Shown: positions 31,561-43,344 of the stretch, piece by piece
Layout of the letters: every line of letters begins with the position of its first letter
Numbering within the stretch: position 1 is the first letter of the stretch
Assembly: GCA_958295665.1 (NCBI GenBank)
Contig: OY282559.1
Span: 246,632,764 to 246,696,763 of the forward strand
Direction: 5' to 3'
DNA: 64,000 nt
Source: Tipula vernalis
Taxonomy: Eukaryota > Arthropoda > Insecta > Diptera > Tipulidae
The notes under the pieces: generated by a model
What the model saw: only the letters and a program-made list of their open reading frames with translations
Database searches by the model: none
Told to the model about the DNA's origin: nothing
Position numbers and translations under genes: made by a program

Positions 31561-34500
31561 AATAAAGTAATTAGAAACTGATAATTTATTTGAACATGTC
31601 GCTATTATATATGGATTAGAATATTCCTCAGCAAGTAATTCTGATTCAGTTGAATTTAGCTGTAATGTTAAACGTTGAATTGTATTAATATACTACATAA
31701 ACTCGATTTTATTTACTCCGAATGTTCATAATACAAAACGGAATTCGATATAAAATATATTTTTAATGAATACATATGGAACTTACCGGCTTAAATACAA
31801 TTAAACGACTTTTCATTCCCTCGATGCTCACTCGTGGTAATTTTTTAGAACTTTTTCCATTAGCTGTTTGTGGACATAATTTTATAAGGCAAAATATTTT
31901 TTCCAAAGATGGAGCACAATCTACAATAAAAGAAATTGAAATGTTTTATTATTATTGATAATTGTGCTTTATCAGATAAGATTCGATAGTACTAATCAAA
32001 TTTAATGAAGTTAAATTCAATAAACCTAAATTGTTGAATGTTAGGTACAACTTTTCTAAATTTAACAGCAAATATACACAGACAAATTTCAAAGATTAAC
32101 TAATCTTAAATAATTGTTACGTAATCTCAAAAAATTGCCGATCAAAAATGAATCTAATTTTTCATTTCCATCATACCTGTTTGGGTTTCAGTTTCTGCTA
32201 TTGCCTTGCTGTTCTTTAGCACTACTTCTATAAATTTCTCGTATCGGCTCCAGTTTTCGAAAAAGCAATTGTCGTTTTCTTTGTACCGGTTATTAAAATC
32301 AAATAATATCTGTAAAATTTAAGATATTATAAAATATTTTCTTTACCTAGTTTTATATTAAATTAAGTTACCAAATCTGGGTCTACGAAAAAAAATGGTA
32401 AATTTTCAATAATATTGTAATTGGAATCCTTTTCAATTAGTTTTGAACGAATTTCACCTGTTAATAAAAGCTTTTCTTTAATTAAATTTTTCTGTAACTT
32501 TACATCTGCATGTTTGAGTATTAATAAATCCTCATTGTCGACTTCAATGATAGCATCTTCGCGATGTTCTTCGTGTTCAGTGGTTTTTCGTTTTCGGATT
32601 CTTATCCCTTCTACTTGGCGATATTTTTCTTGTATATTTCTTAATTTATTCGGTATAAAACCTTTGTTGGTTTTCGGGTCATACAGAATTTTCTATAAAT
32701 TAATAAAATTCTAGCATTATAATTGAAAAAAAAATCGTAATACAGGCTAAATATTTTAAACAAATTAATAATTATGAATTCAGACAGCATGTAAATATAG
32801 TTTTCCTATAATCAACATAAAAGTAGGCATTTTTGCACCAATATATAGCAATAGCAATTCTGCAAAGGATATATTTGGTATATTGCATTGTGATTCTTCT
32901 TTCCATAACAGTTAGAAATGTTTTAATAAATGTTTTAATTAAATAAGAAATTAGTTAGTTATTATACCATAATGAGATAATTTTTTTAAATTTACAAAAT
33001 TCAAATAACTATTATTGGAAAGATGAAGTACAAAGTATTATTCTGAATATGTCTTGAATGTGAAAATAAGTTATTAAATTAATGTAAGGTTTTTATTCAT
33101 AATCAGATGTTTTATCTATAAACACCTTTCAGAATAGCTAAAAGTTAAAATATTAGGAATAATAAAAAATATAATTCCAAATTGCATGTAGTTTGAATTC
33201 ATTTTGAATAATTGTTGCATAATAAGCTGAATTTAAAAAATCATATTGAACGTGAAATATATTTTATAAATATGAAATTGAAATTCAATAAAATATTTAC
33301 TTACCGCTCCATCTGATTTTAGTTGGGGAAACAAATATTCAATTGCATTTGCCAAATTGAGTTTTTGATTTGCAGTTGGGTATTGCCCGAACTTTTTAAC
33401 TAAACAATTAACACCTTCTCGTATGATCGCCCTTCGCTCAATGAGTGTTAATGGCTTTAATGGATTGTCATTATTCTTCTTTTTCAAGAGGACGTGGGAT
33501 TGCTGACTCTGCCACAAATGAGTTTCTAGATCCTTAAAGATAAAAAAAAAAATTTATTATCACTCACACAAAACTAGGACTATAGCTACTTCGGCATTTA
33601 ATTCTTGGTTATCAATAACCAAAAAACTATTAAGCCTAGGAATTGTTGCGATCCTTTCGGTCTTAAATTGTATTTTTAGAAAAAACAGTGGACTTGATGA
33701 GTATTGTTGAATAAATTCCATAAATATTTCTTCAGGAATAATGACGTTTTCTGAATCGGTAAAACAATGAATTTCCGCAGAACTTATATTTGAATGTAAG
33801 GCAGCTGAAATATAATTAAAATTATAATTAAATATTTAATCATTTTTAAACACGACTATTTCGAAACACATAGCTACCTGCTAGTATATAATCTTCGTAA
33901 CAGAGAGCTGTTTCATGACTATTACACAATTTCTTTATTGGTATGTACTGCTTCTTACTGTCAATTTCAATTTTAACTAGGCGTGGGTCAATCCAAGTAT
34001 CACTAAATTTGTGCTTTATTTTTAAGCAGAACTGGGGATGATCTGATTTTTGTAATATAAAATCGATGAATACATTTTCCTCAATCCTGACATTGTCGAT
34101 GTCTATAAAATAGTCGATTTCGTCTACTGAACAAGACGAATTTATTGCGGCTAGAAACAAAAACGAAGGTCAAATTGTAGGTTAATTTTCTTACTAATCA
34201 AATTTGCAAGCGAGAATTTCCAGAAATCTCACATTGCACCAACTTTAAACTTTACCCGCTGACAAGAAATCGTCATAGCATAAATAATCATGATTTACAC
34301 ATTGTTTTGTCACTTCAATAAACTTTTTTTCACGCTTATCAATTAGTTTTACATATTTAACGGGTAACATCCTAATATATTTTCGATACTTTTCCACGAA
34401 ATCACACTTAGCACAATCACGTATTATTAAATAATTTTATATATAATTATTTTGAATCTATTATGCACAATAATTTTGTTTTTCACTTTTAACACGCTTG

Positions 34501-35312
34501 AAAACCACTGCACAATGCACATTCTAAATTTATGAAACTGCAAATTACCGTTATTATAAAAAAACAAAAAGTATGTCAGAGGAAAAAGGATAATGTCATA
34601 ATTACGATAAAACTCGTGAATAAAATAATGTCTTGAATTGCATGTAATAGACAGAGATAAATATATTTCTGTGTATTTAAAAAAAAAAAAAATTGTAAAT
34701 TTTTACATTAGAAATACATAATTTTAATGTACCATTGTATTTTTTTAAAAATTTTTGCGTAGAAAGGAGAATTGTAATGTTAATATTACATTTAAATATA
34801 ATGTAACTAAGATTGAATAAAACTTACGCAAAGTAGATTACACAATTAATTTTAAATACTTGTTACATTTAAACAAGGATAATGAATGTAATTGAATAGG
34901 AAATTAACGTATTTACATTAAAATAATAGTTTAATGCAAGTGTATGTATTATAATGTAATTTAAACTGAACTTAAAATTTCTGGTATTTAAGCTTGCATT
35001 TAATAATTGCATTAAAAAATTTGAGAGTGTAATTGTTTAAATTAATTTCTCTACTATGTGTTTTTTTAAAATCTGTTAATCAACACTCAAAGTTTGTAAA
35101 CTCATTTTGGTACTGGTTTTGTTTAAATGTGTCGTAGTTTAGGTAATTATTATTGTTATTACATAAGATTAGGCGGGATTGTTAAGTTTATGATTGATTA
35201 TCGGGTGCTGTTCCTTTTGAAGTCCATGTATCTTTCGAGAAATAGAATAAAGATTAAATGTGTCATTAAAAACCGGTGAATAATAAAAAAAGTGACGGAT
35301 AAAAAGGAAAAT

Positions 35313-36190
35313 TTAATGTCTGAGGATTTTGTATCACAATCAACAATAGCGGCATCATCCAATCAAGCAGAAGTGCTCGATGACACACTAGAAATTTTTG
35401 AGTGAGTTTATTTTTTATAATTATCATATATATACTATATATACTTTTAACTTACTATTTAAAAAGGTAATGAAATCCGTCAAATGATGAACCAACAACT
35501 AAAAAGAAAAAATATGCAGTTTTGTTTAGAGACGAATGGAAATCCAAATACAAGTGGTTGATCTCGGAAAATTCTAGACAGGGGAAAAATGTGAGATTTG
35601 TAACACTTCAATTGTAGACGGTAAAACACATATTGAACGACACGCTGCAAACACTTAAATAAGCTTGGAGAAATGCAAATTAAACACCTAAAATTGAAGA
35701 CCTTTCGTAGAAAGAGGCCGAAATTAGTTCTGTTAATGTAAAAAAGTTTGAAATTTCTTTGTGGTTATTTGTGCTATTAAAATCCAATGAAACAAAGGTA
35801 AAAAAATAATGAAAAATATAACAGGACCATACAATACCGAACTTATATATGATATAGCAACACGGCAGTACTTTTCCATAGCTGTAGATGAAAGTACTGA
35901 TAGTACAATGGGATAAAACCTCGCTATCATCATCGGGGTATTTAATCAACAATGTCACGATAGATTTTTGACACTTACTCCAATTACAGATTGTTCGGCG
36001 GCCGGAATTTTCAATGCGTTAATAAAAGTTCTGAAAGAAAACGGCATTCCTTTAAAAAATTTACTTGGGTTCACAGGGGACAACTGCTCTGTGATGATGG
36101 GCAAACAAAACGGGGTGCAGGCCAAGTTGAAGAAACTTGTTCCTAAATTAATCGTAACGGTTGTGTTTGCCATAATGTGCGGTTAATGGA
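35313..36190 (+). pseudogene. ZBED/hAT-like transposase relic, N-terminal half
   Basis: An ATG near 35316 starts MSEDFVSQSTIAAS, ending at a donor-like GAGTGAGTTT (35402). After about 80 bp the frame resumes with VLFRDEWKSKYKWL and a BED finger (CEICNTSIVDGKTHIERH), interrupted by stops. Then come YFSIAVDESTDS (likely first catalytic Asp), CHDRFLTLTPITDCSA, LGFTGDNCSVMMGKQNG (second Asp) and LVPKLIV, where homology ends at about 36190. The relic at 14846-20765 carries the same blocks. Several stops and the missing C-terminus make it non-functional. No terminal repeats found. Confidence 0.8.
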
Positions 36191-37321
36191 ACATACTATT
36201 CGATTCGTTGGTAATTGTGATGAGAAAATTTAAAGTAACGTTCATGATATAAATATTTACATAGGTATGGTATGTTACTATATTCCAATTTCCAACCAAT
36301 GTTACCGTTTGGATACAATCGTATCCATTTGAATTGGTTACTATATAGCGTGGAACGTGGATACGAAAAAACCAAAAATCGGTTAAAATGGATGCTAATT
36401 ATTCATTATCGATAAATTAATTTTTTACGATTGTACCAACTAAATTAAATTCCGTCTATAATCCGAATTTCATATGTGTTGCTGTTAGGGTTTTACAAGA
36501 ATGCATTCCATGTTCGGAACTAACCAATCTAACCAACCGGTTGTTAATTAATAATGTAGACAATTAGAGTTAATATCGAAGAGCGAGAAAAAGTTTCTAG
36601 GTTCCAATAAAATAAGCGAGTAATAGAAAAATTAAGATCAATTTACCTTTTTAAGTTGACCCTAAAGAAATATTTTGTACCAAAATTTTCATTTAAGTTG
36701 ATGCTAAATTTCTCGGTTAGTAAGGGTCAATGTGATTAAATTTTTTTTTTTATGATGTGGTTTTATTTAACCTTTATGTTTTATGATTCAGTGTTTTCCT
36801 TCGGTCGTTTTTCTTTTTCCAGTTTGTGCTGTTTTATTCTGCGTTCAAATCGAAATAATGTAAATTTTTTGTCAAATTCTCTATTAATTTATACTGAGTA
36901 CATTTGTACCATTCCAGTCTAATACTTCCAACCAACCGACCTGTCGCCATGTTTCCTTTTTGTAATGCCACTTCGAGTTATATATTTCGTAACATTGATC
37001 CGTTTCGTAGAGATTTGTGTTTTTCTAACGTTTCCAGTCATTGAAACTTGTTTCCATTCCCAAAACCTAAAAATATTTATATCACCAAATTAACTCAGAA
37101 TGACGCCACGCTTCATGTGTTTTCAGTTGTCAAACATACCTCGTCATATTTATATCGTGGGAAACGTTTATGTTTGTATTTTGGAATTTTTTGTCTGTTA
37201 TTTAATTAAATTCTAAATAAGTTTCGTTTGATAAATAAATTCATAATTGTAATGGAAATAAATTAAATTTAACTTGATGCAAAAGTATTTGTGATTCATA
37301 TTTTTGATACATACATAAGTA
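36191..37321. other. AT-rich stretch with no recognisable gene
   Basis: No open frame of interest and no structured repeat recognised. The sequence begins where the ZBED-type homology breaks off. Confidence 0.5.
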
Positions 37322-37720
37322 TTTGTGATATTGATTGATTGATTTGAGTGTACGATCAAGACTAAGCAAGGTTTCCGGAAAGACGCCGGGTCCACCGTAC
37401 ACCCTTTTCACATATAACAAAACCGAAGGAAAGGAAAGGTATGTTAGTAACAAAGAATCGACCCGGTTCCAGACACCTAAGTAGTCGATAGTTAGTATGT
37501 TTTTGTTAGTAATATATACGATAAAATAGTTAGCACAAGACAATACAATTTCTAAACTACGTGATCGCTGGATGCTCGATGTTTCTGGAAGCTGAGCGAG
37601 GTTGTTCCGGTACTTTTGAAAACTCAAATCTCAATTAATTAATTATCGCTATCTGCTACTTTAAAGTTAAACTAAAGTATTATTTAAACTATGAAACCCT
37701 CATTCATTTCTCTGAAATAA
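37322..37720. repeat. dispersed repeat family, copy A
   Basis: It starts with TGATTGATTGATTTG, followed by a conserved core (CATATAACAAAACCGAAGGA) and later GACAATACAATTTCT, CGCTGGATGCTCGATG and AATTATCGCTA. Copy B at 41168-41815 has the same blocks in the same order. No coding capacity recognised. It could be a SINE, a MITE or a solo LTR fragment. Confidence 0.6.
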
Positions 37721-38029
37721 ATTATAAATGAATCTTTATGTACTACAATTAAATTAATATTAATCTTTCGAATCCTCACATCCAATAAAATATATATAAA
37801 AATAAATAAATATCAATTTTCGTAAATTATTTTGCTGTCACGGCTCTCGCCATCTATCCATTTCCAGGCTCACACCAAGGAGTAAAACCTAAAATGCAAA
37901 ATAATGCCGCATCCTACCTTGATACCAAAAAATTCCATTAAAGTTTTTTAACGTACAGCCCATACATTTAAATAAATAAATGAAATAAATCAATAAAATT
38001 AAACAAAATATATTAAATTAGTCACAAAG

Positions 38030-38200
38030 AAACAAGCCGATTTCAGACACCTGAGTAGCTGATAGTTAGCAAACCTGTTATTAATAAATATAGTAAATAA
38101 GTTAGCAAAGACAACGCAATTTCTTACTGCAAGTTTAATTGCTGTTTAAGTTTCCGCCAAATAAAGATTTAAATCGGTTTCTGAAAAACTGGATTAGTGT
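38030..38200. repeat. dispersed repeat family, partial copy C
   Basis: It matches the middle of copy A: CAGACACCTGAGTAGCTGATAGTTAG here against CAGACACCTAAGTAGTCGATAGTTAG near 37470, then AGTTAGCA(A)AGACAA and CAATTTCT. The TTGA-rich head is missing. Confidence 0.5.
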
Positions 38201-41167
38201 TTCTTTCAAAATGTATGACTTATAAGTGATTTAAAAAATTGGCCAGTGTAATGGAGACCTAAATTGTATTACATAAGCCAAAAATAATAAAAATAGTTAA
38301 ATCGCTAAGTGCACTTATGTGGTTTTCGCTTTTGGACACAGACCCAGTTTTTACTAAATTCTGCTTAATAATCTAGACTCAAACACAATTTATATTTTAA
38401 TTTACATTTATATCCCTGAAACAAATTTACGATTAATATTTCTAACAACCAATGAATTTGATATCAGCAACCCCGCACTGCTCCACCACCAAAAATTTCC
38501 GGCCATTTCTGCGCCTCAGCGATTCAGATATCTGCGACTTCTAATGCTTCCCGCTCCAAACCGCCTAATTTAGCTTAAATCTAGATAACTTAAAAGAATT
38601 GCAATATAAATGGTCAATGATGGCCACAACCTGTCAGCACTGACAGAACGAAACATCTAGTCACCCCTGCCTTGGTATAAACAAACCAGCAATATTACAT
38701 CTAGCTACCCCACCCGCCATGCAACGCCAAACTCCCAAACATACATAAGTATTTGTGATATGCAGAAAAATTTAAAAATAATTATTAAATCAATTAAATT
38801 TAAAATTATTTTTGACTAATTAAATTTTAAAGTTTTAGTTAATTTTAAGTTTTGCGAATATCTTTCGCTTTCATTTTAACCCCCGCAAGAATAAATCGAA
38901 ACTCTACTTGGCCTAGGCAACTAATTATGTTCAATTTTTTTAATAATTTCGAGGCAATGATACTTCTTGTGCCACCCGGAATACTACGTACCATTATACC
39001 GTTATTCCATCAGCTGCTTTCGAGGTCAATACAAACGTTATCGCCTTCTAAACGACCCCCGCATAAAGCAATCTGAATCACCCCCACACGTCTGTAACTA
39101 GCAAGACTTCATGAGCTAAAAGAAGCTAGCCACTCCTATCTTCTCATTTTAGAACAGTGCCACTTGCTTAACATATAACATAATTAACAGCTAAGGAAGC
39201 AAATGGATCGGGATGGGTAACAAAAGCTCCCGCTTTGCTAAAAAATCAATAATCTCAGAACTTGTAACTGGGACAACTTGTGGTTGTCCTCGTTAAACAG
39301 AATTCCCGGCGTCACCACCTGCAGCATTTGCTCCGGCTATCGCGCAGTCTGTCGTGGGTTGTGGTGGTGTCCATTCAGGGCCTTGAAAGCTGCATTACTG
39401 TCACTTTATTCCATTATTTCACCCAGTCACACACACACCACCTTCATGGTCACCTCCCGAACACAATAATTACTCAACGCTTCATTATGCAAGATTATGT
39501 CGTACCACCAAAATTTTCATAATTTATTGACAAACAAAATAAAAATTATGATCTTATATAATTCAACAACAACAAAACTGTATTTAAATCATTCAATTGC
39601 AAACTACAATCCCACTCGAACGAACGGTGATATCCTGTGGAATCTTCGAGCTCTCCGATCCAGAGGATACCTGAAATGTAAAAAGAAACAAAAAAAAAAT
39701 CGCGCGGATTGATTGAAAATGAAATTAAGTTTTGCAATTAAATTTTTCCATCGAACAGAATTTATCAAAACAACAAAAAAAATGACAGTGGATAATAAAA
39801 AAAACTTGGTTATACCGACATTTTCGCAAGATGACCCGCTGAAAATACTGCTACTGTTGCCTGTTTGTCTCTTGGGGCTCCACGGCAATGTCTACACTTG
39901 CCAACAAGACGCCACCGCTGAATGTTGCTGACAATTACGCCAATCAGAGTAACAAAACCATCAGCCGCTTAAACAACAGACCACCACACAACGATTTTGA
40001 TGTAAATTGTTTATTCCATTGGTCCACCACACAACGATTTGGATGTAAATTGTTTATTTTATACCACACAAAACAACAGTTGACCGCTAACAGTACCGCT
40101 AATACTCCCGCTAGTAGTACTCACAGAGATTTTATTTCATTGTTAGTTTTTTTTCCTATTTATGTGGTAATTCTATTGTTCTTCTTATCTGGTTTTTTTT
40201 TTTACTATAATTATTTATTTAGGTTAATTTTGTATTAATTTTTATCCCCAATTATCTTTTTTTTTTCGATCTTTACGCTTTGACGTCTCGATTTTCAATC
40301 CCCCATCCAAAAAAAAAAAAATTATTATTCTCAACAATAACAAAAAAAACGCTTCTTCCCTATCCGTGCGCCCTTTTTATCAACCCATATTCGTCGACGA
40401 AATCATGAAACACCGAGAGGCCATCTGTCTCACAATCCATACATCGCTTACACAGGCTGCGTTCACGTCTCATCCACCCAATACACAACGCAATGTGAAA
40501 TGAAAGCGAAATGACAACAAAAAAAACATCATGACGAACACAGAAGAGAGTGTCAGTAACGACCAGTTCGTTACAAACTCTCAATATCACAAAGGGCAGG
40601 GCCAAACATGATCGCTCCTCTGCCACTTGACGAAAGAAAATGAAGAAAGTGTTTTCAATCTTTAACAAGTTCAAACTTAGTCAAAGGATCATTCAGGACG
40701 TACATAAACTCTCTAAACAGAAAATAATATTTATTAAGTAACAGTGAGATTTAAACAACAACTGTGCAGAACTTATCCAGATAATGGTCTCCACCTGAGC
40801 GACTTATTTCTAAACCGAATTTTACAAAACAGGATATTTCTTCAGGTAAAAAATCTATAGAAGTTATGGAAGCTTTATCAAAACATTATTGCAGAATAAT
40901 ATTGCGATCCCACATACCACAATACATCAAATAAGTAAAGGAAATGCCATAACTGTTTTGTACACTAAATGCCGTTTTAAATATTTACTGTTTTGTACCT
41001 TATATCGTTTTACTATATAATATCTTGAAATTTATTTAATTGAAATTTTACAATATTATGTAAATTTATTTTATGCTGAGCTTTGAGGTTAAAGGCAAGC
41101 TCTTTGCACATACTATACATATCTCAAATATTCGTAAATATATTCGAGGGCACAAGCGGCATGTCAG
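38201..41167. other. no recognisable gene; several GC-richer patches and short repeats
   Basis: Short open frames give no motif. GC-richer sequence at 38480-38740, 39240-39450 and 39810-39990 alternates with A/T tracts. A splice-acceptor-like TTTCAG and GT(G)n-rich stretch on the minus strand near 39430-39680 vaguely recalls a retroelement leader, but I cannot support a call. A 43-bp tandem duplication at 39981-40060 is listed separately. Confidence 0.4.
39981..40060. repeat. 43-bp tandem duplication
   Basis: CCACCACACAACGATTT followed by GATGTAAATTGTTTATT occurs at 39981 and again at 40024 with one mismatch in the first 37 bases; the remaining bases differ. Confidence 0.85.
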
Positions 41168-41815
41168 ATGTATTGATTGATTGATTGATTTGGATGCACG
41201 GCCAAGCATTGAGTAGGAACTCCCGGACTCCCGGGTACACAACGTACACCCGTTTTACATATAACAAAACCGAAGGAGAGAATAGGATTGTTAGTTGTTA
41301 CAGACTCGAGCCGGTTACACACACCGGAAGTTAGTACTTTTAAGACAGCAGAAATACAACACAATCGAACTACTGTTGTAGATCTCTGGAATCCTGATGC
41401 ACCTTAAACAACATCCTTAGCAAGTAAAATTAATTTATTTTTTCTAGTAATATTTGCGATACTTCAAACATTTCTTCATTTCTCTAATCATAGCAAATGT
41501 TGCTTGACGTTGTTACTATCCTGTAATGAATTATCATTAATGTCACCAGTAACCAAGATTAAAATTGCAAAACACTAAATGTTTTCTGCACTAGGGATTC
41601 CGATCTGAAGTTCCTGTAAATTAAGAGGACAAAAATCAAGACAACACAATTTCTACAATTACCCAAGCGTCCGCTGGACGCTTAAAGTTTTCGGAAATCT
41701 GCATTGGGTTTCTCCGAATATTTCTGAAAATCCATATCGAAATTAGTTAATTATCGTTAAATACTACTTTTGAAAATAAACTAAAAATTATTAAAACATT
41801 AAATCTCTCTGGTAA
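41168..41815. repeat. dispersed repeat family, copy B
   Basis: It begins GATTGATTGATTGATTTGGATG and has CCGTTTTACATATAACAAAACCGAAGGA split as in copy A. Later come GACAACACAATTTCT, CGCTGGACGCTTAAAGTTT and TTAGTTAATTATCGTTAAATAC, all matched in copy A. Roughly 230 bp of extra sequence lies in the middle. Confidence 0.6.
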
Positions 41816-42131
41816 AATTTTACTGCCCTAATTCTGACACTAATATTTTAATATCAGTTTTAGTATTAGTAATAAGTTCACCATGCCTCAGAATAGGCTC
41901 CTAAGTATGTATGTCAGTATAATGATAAAAAATATTTTCTGATTAAATTATTTTAACTTCATTTTCTTAACATTTATTTAATAATTCCTTTGTTCTGCAA
42001 TAAGTTACATTTCCCTAACCATAAAACTGACTCTAATTTTTCGAAACATTTAATAATAATAAATCTTCTTAAAGACATATTTCAATATTATATCCAAACC
42101 TGTCAGTAAAGCACTATTAATTTTTGTTAGA

Positions 42132-43340
42132 ATGGCAACCAAATTAAAACGTCTTCAGAATTACAGCCAGAATGACCTTATCGCTACACTTAAAGAAATA
42201 GAAAATGGGATGACAATATACGCAGCAAGTAAAAAATACAAAATTCCAAGGACCACTTTGCTGTATAAGCAAATCCTTTAAGTGCACCCATACGTAGATC
42301 ATCCAACTATTTTAACTGTTTTAGAAGAATCAAAATGAAAGGCTGGAGTATCTTTATAGGAAAAGCAGGATTTCCTGCAACAAAAGACCAACTTTTGCAT
42401 AGAGTTCAGCTGTTACTGAAAAATTTAAAATGTGAAAATAATTTTAAAGACGGAAGGCCGGGTAGAGAATGGTACGAGGGATTTTTAAGAAGAAATCCCA
42501 GATCGAGTGTTTAACTGTAACGAAAGCGCATTTTTATTTCTCTGTTACTAGGAACATTTTTGCAGACGGCTGCTAATGCAAGACTAGACAAAACGCGTTT
42601 CGGACATGTGTAATTTACCCCTTTTATGCTGATGCGGTTAACTATGGAAAAATGTTGAAGCATCCCGAAGTAAACACTTCAACTCCTGTTACTAGCGGCA
42701 ACCGAAGACGACCAGAATCGTTTTTTTAAAACTTTTGAGTTATTTTTATCGGAAAATCAGCTGCACTTCTTCAAAAGAATGAAGGGATTTGGCGTGGAGT
42801 AAAAGAGGATGAAAATTTATACAATGTTTGGATTAGCGTGAAGCAGGAGTTTTACGAGACACCAAAACAGCTAAATTTTTCGACAATTAATGAGAAAAGC
42901 AACTGCATTTATATTGGAGAGTCTCAGCAACCAGAGACATCCATTTCAGTTATTGTCAATATTGTTGATTTAACCGCAGCATTCGGCAATGCTGATATCG
43001 ATTAATTATGGGAAAATATTGAGTGGGTTGGTGACGTAATAACGTTAATAGTAGAAAACCCAACAGAAAAGGAAATAAAATTCCGATAAACAAAATAATT
43101 CTGGAGGATTTTTATGCAAATGTAGAAACGCCTCACGAAAAAGTTCCTTCTGGCCACAGTAAAGGTTCTGTCAATAAGGTACAAAACGAATACCAATAGT
43201 GATCATTTCATATCTGGGAATGTGTTGTTTTTACAAAGTCTTTTCTCCAAATTGTGAATACGTCGCTTAGCTATTCTTGAAGAATTGTACGATGTCATGG
43301 GTTTGCGAATAAATGGAAGTGATGGTGATCTTTCATAGTA
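42132..43340 (+). pseudogene. pogo/Tigger-like transposase relic
   Basis: The ATG at 42132 opens a short frame with a Psq-type helix-turn-helix: YSQNDLIATLKEIENG, MTIYAASKKYKIPRTTL. In another frame follows FIGKAGFPATKDQLLHRVQ and REWYEGFLRRNP, the CENP-B/Tc5-type second DNA-binding domain, then RVFNCNESAF, the region of the first catalytic acid (Asn where Asp is expected). Further downstream pieces such as DAVNYGKMLKHPE and WRGVKEDENLYNVW follow. Many stops and frame changes; clearly dead. The 3' end is approximate. Confidence 0.7.
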
Positions 43341-43344
43341 AATA

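Larger units (their letters stand above)
25689..34370 (-). pseudogene. SAMD3-like accessory gene of the transposon, eight exons, last exon split by a LINE
   Basis: Exons (minus strand): 34256-34370, 33878-34150, 33590-33804, 33305-33532, 32372-32692, 32177-32309, 31787-31920, then exon 8 as 31561-31659 plus 25689-25922. All junctions are GT..AG and keep frame; the pieces sum to 1752 nt, 584 codons with no internal stop. Exons 1-3 encode a repeated module (see findings). Exon 4 has the signature ERRAIIREGVNCLVKKF, GQYPT and NLANAIEYLFPQLKSDG, which I recall from proteins annotated as SAMD3-like. Exon 5 gives KGFIPNKLRNIQEKYR and a basic patch RIRKRK; exon 6 FDFNNRYKEN and FENWSRYEKFIE. Its role is unknown; the position suggests a transposition partner. 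The LINE breaks exon 8 inside SNYFINIEKR, so the carboxyl 85 or so residues would be lost. Confidence 0.7.
22600..35031 (-). mobile_element. two-gene CACTA/CMC-like DNA transposon, about 6.8 kb, carrying a LINE insertion
   Basis: The ends are inverted: ACACACTCAAAAATTTT from 22601, and ACACTCTCAAATTTTTT reading inward from 35030. About 430 bp inside each end is rich in AATGTAAAT/AAATGCATT-type repeats, like the subterminal repeats of CACTA elements. Inside, both genes lie on the minus strand: a transposase (23134-25542) and an 8-exon accessory gene (25689-34370). A 5.6 kb LINE sits in the last accessory exon. No target duplication is certain. The superfamily call rests on the transposase layout and CACT(C)-type ends and is tentative. 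Confidence 0.6.
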
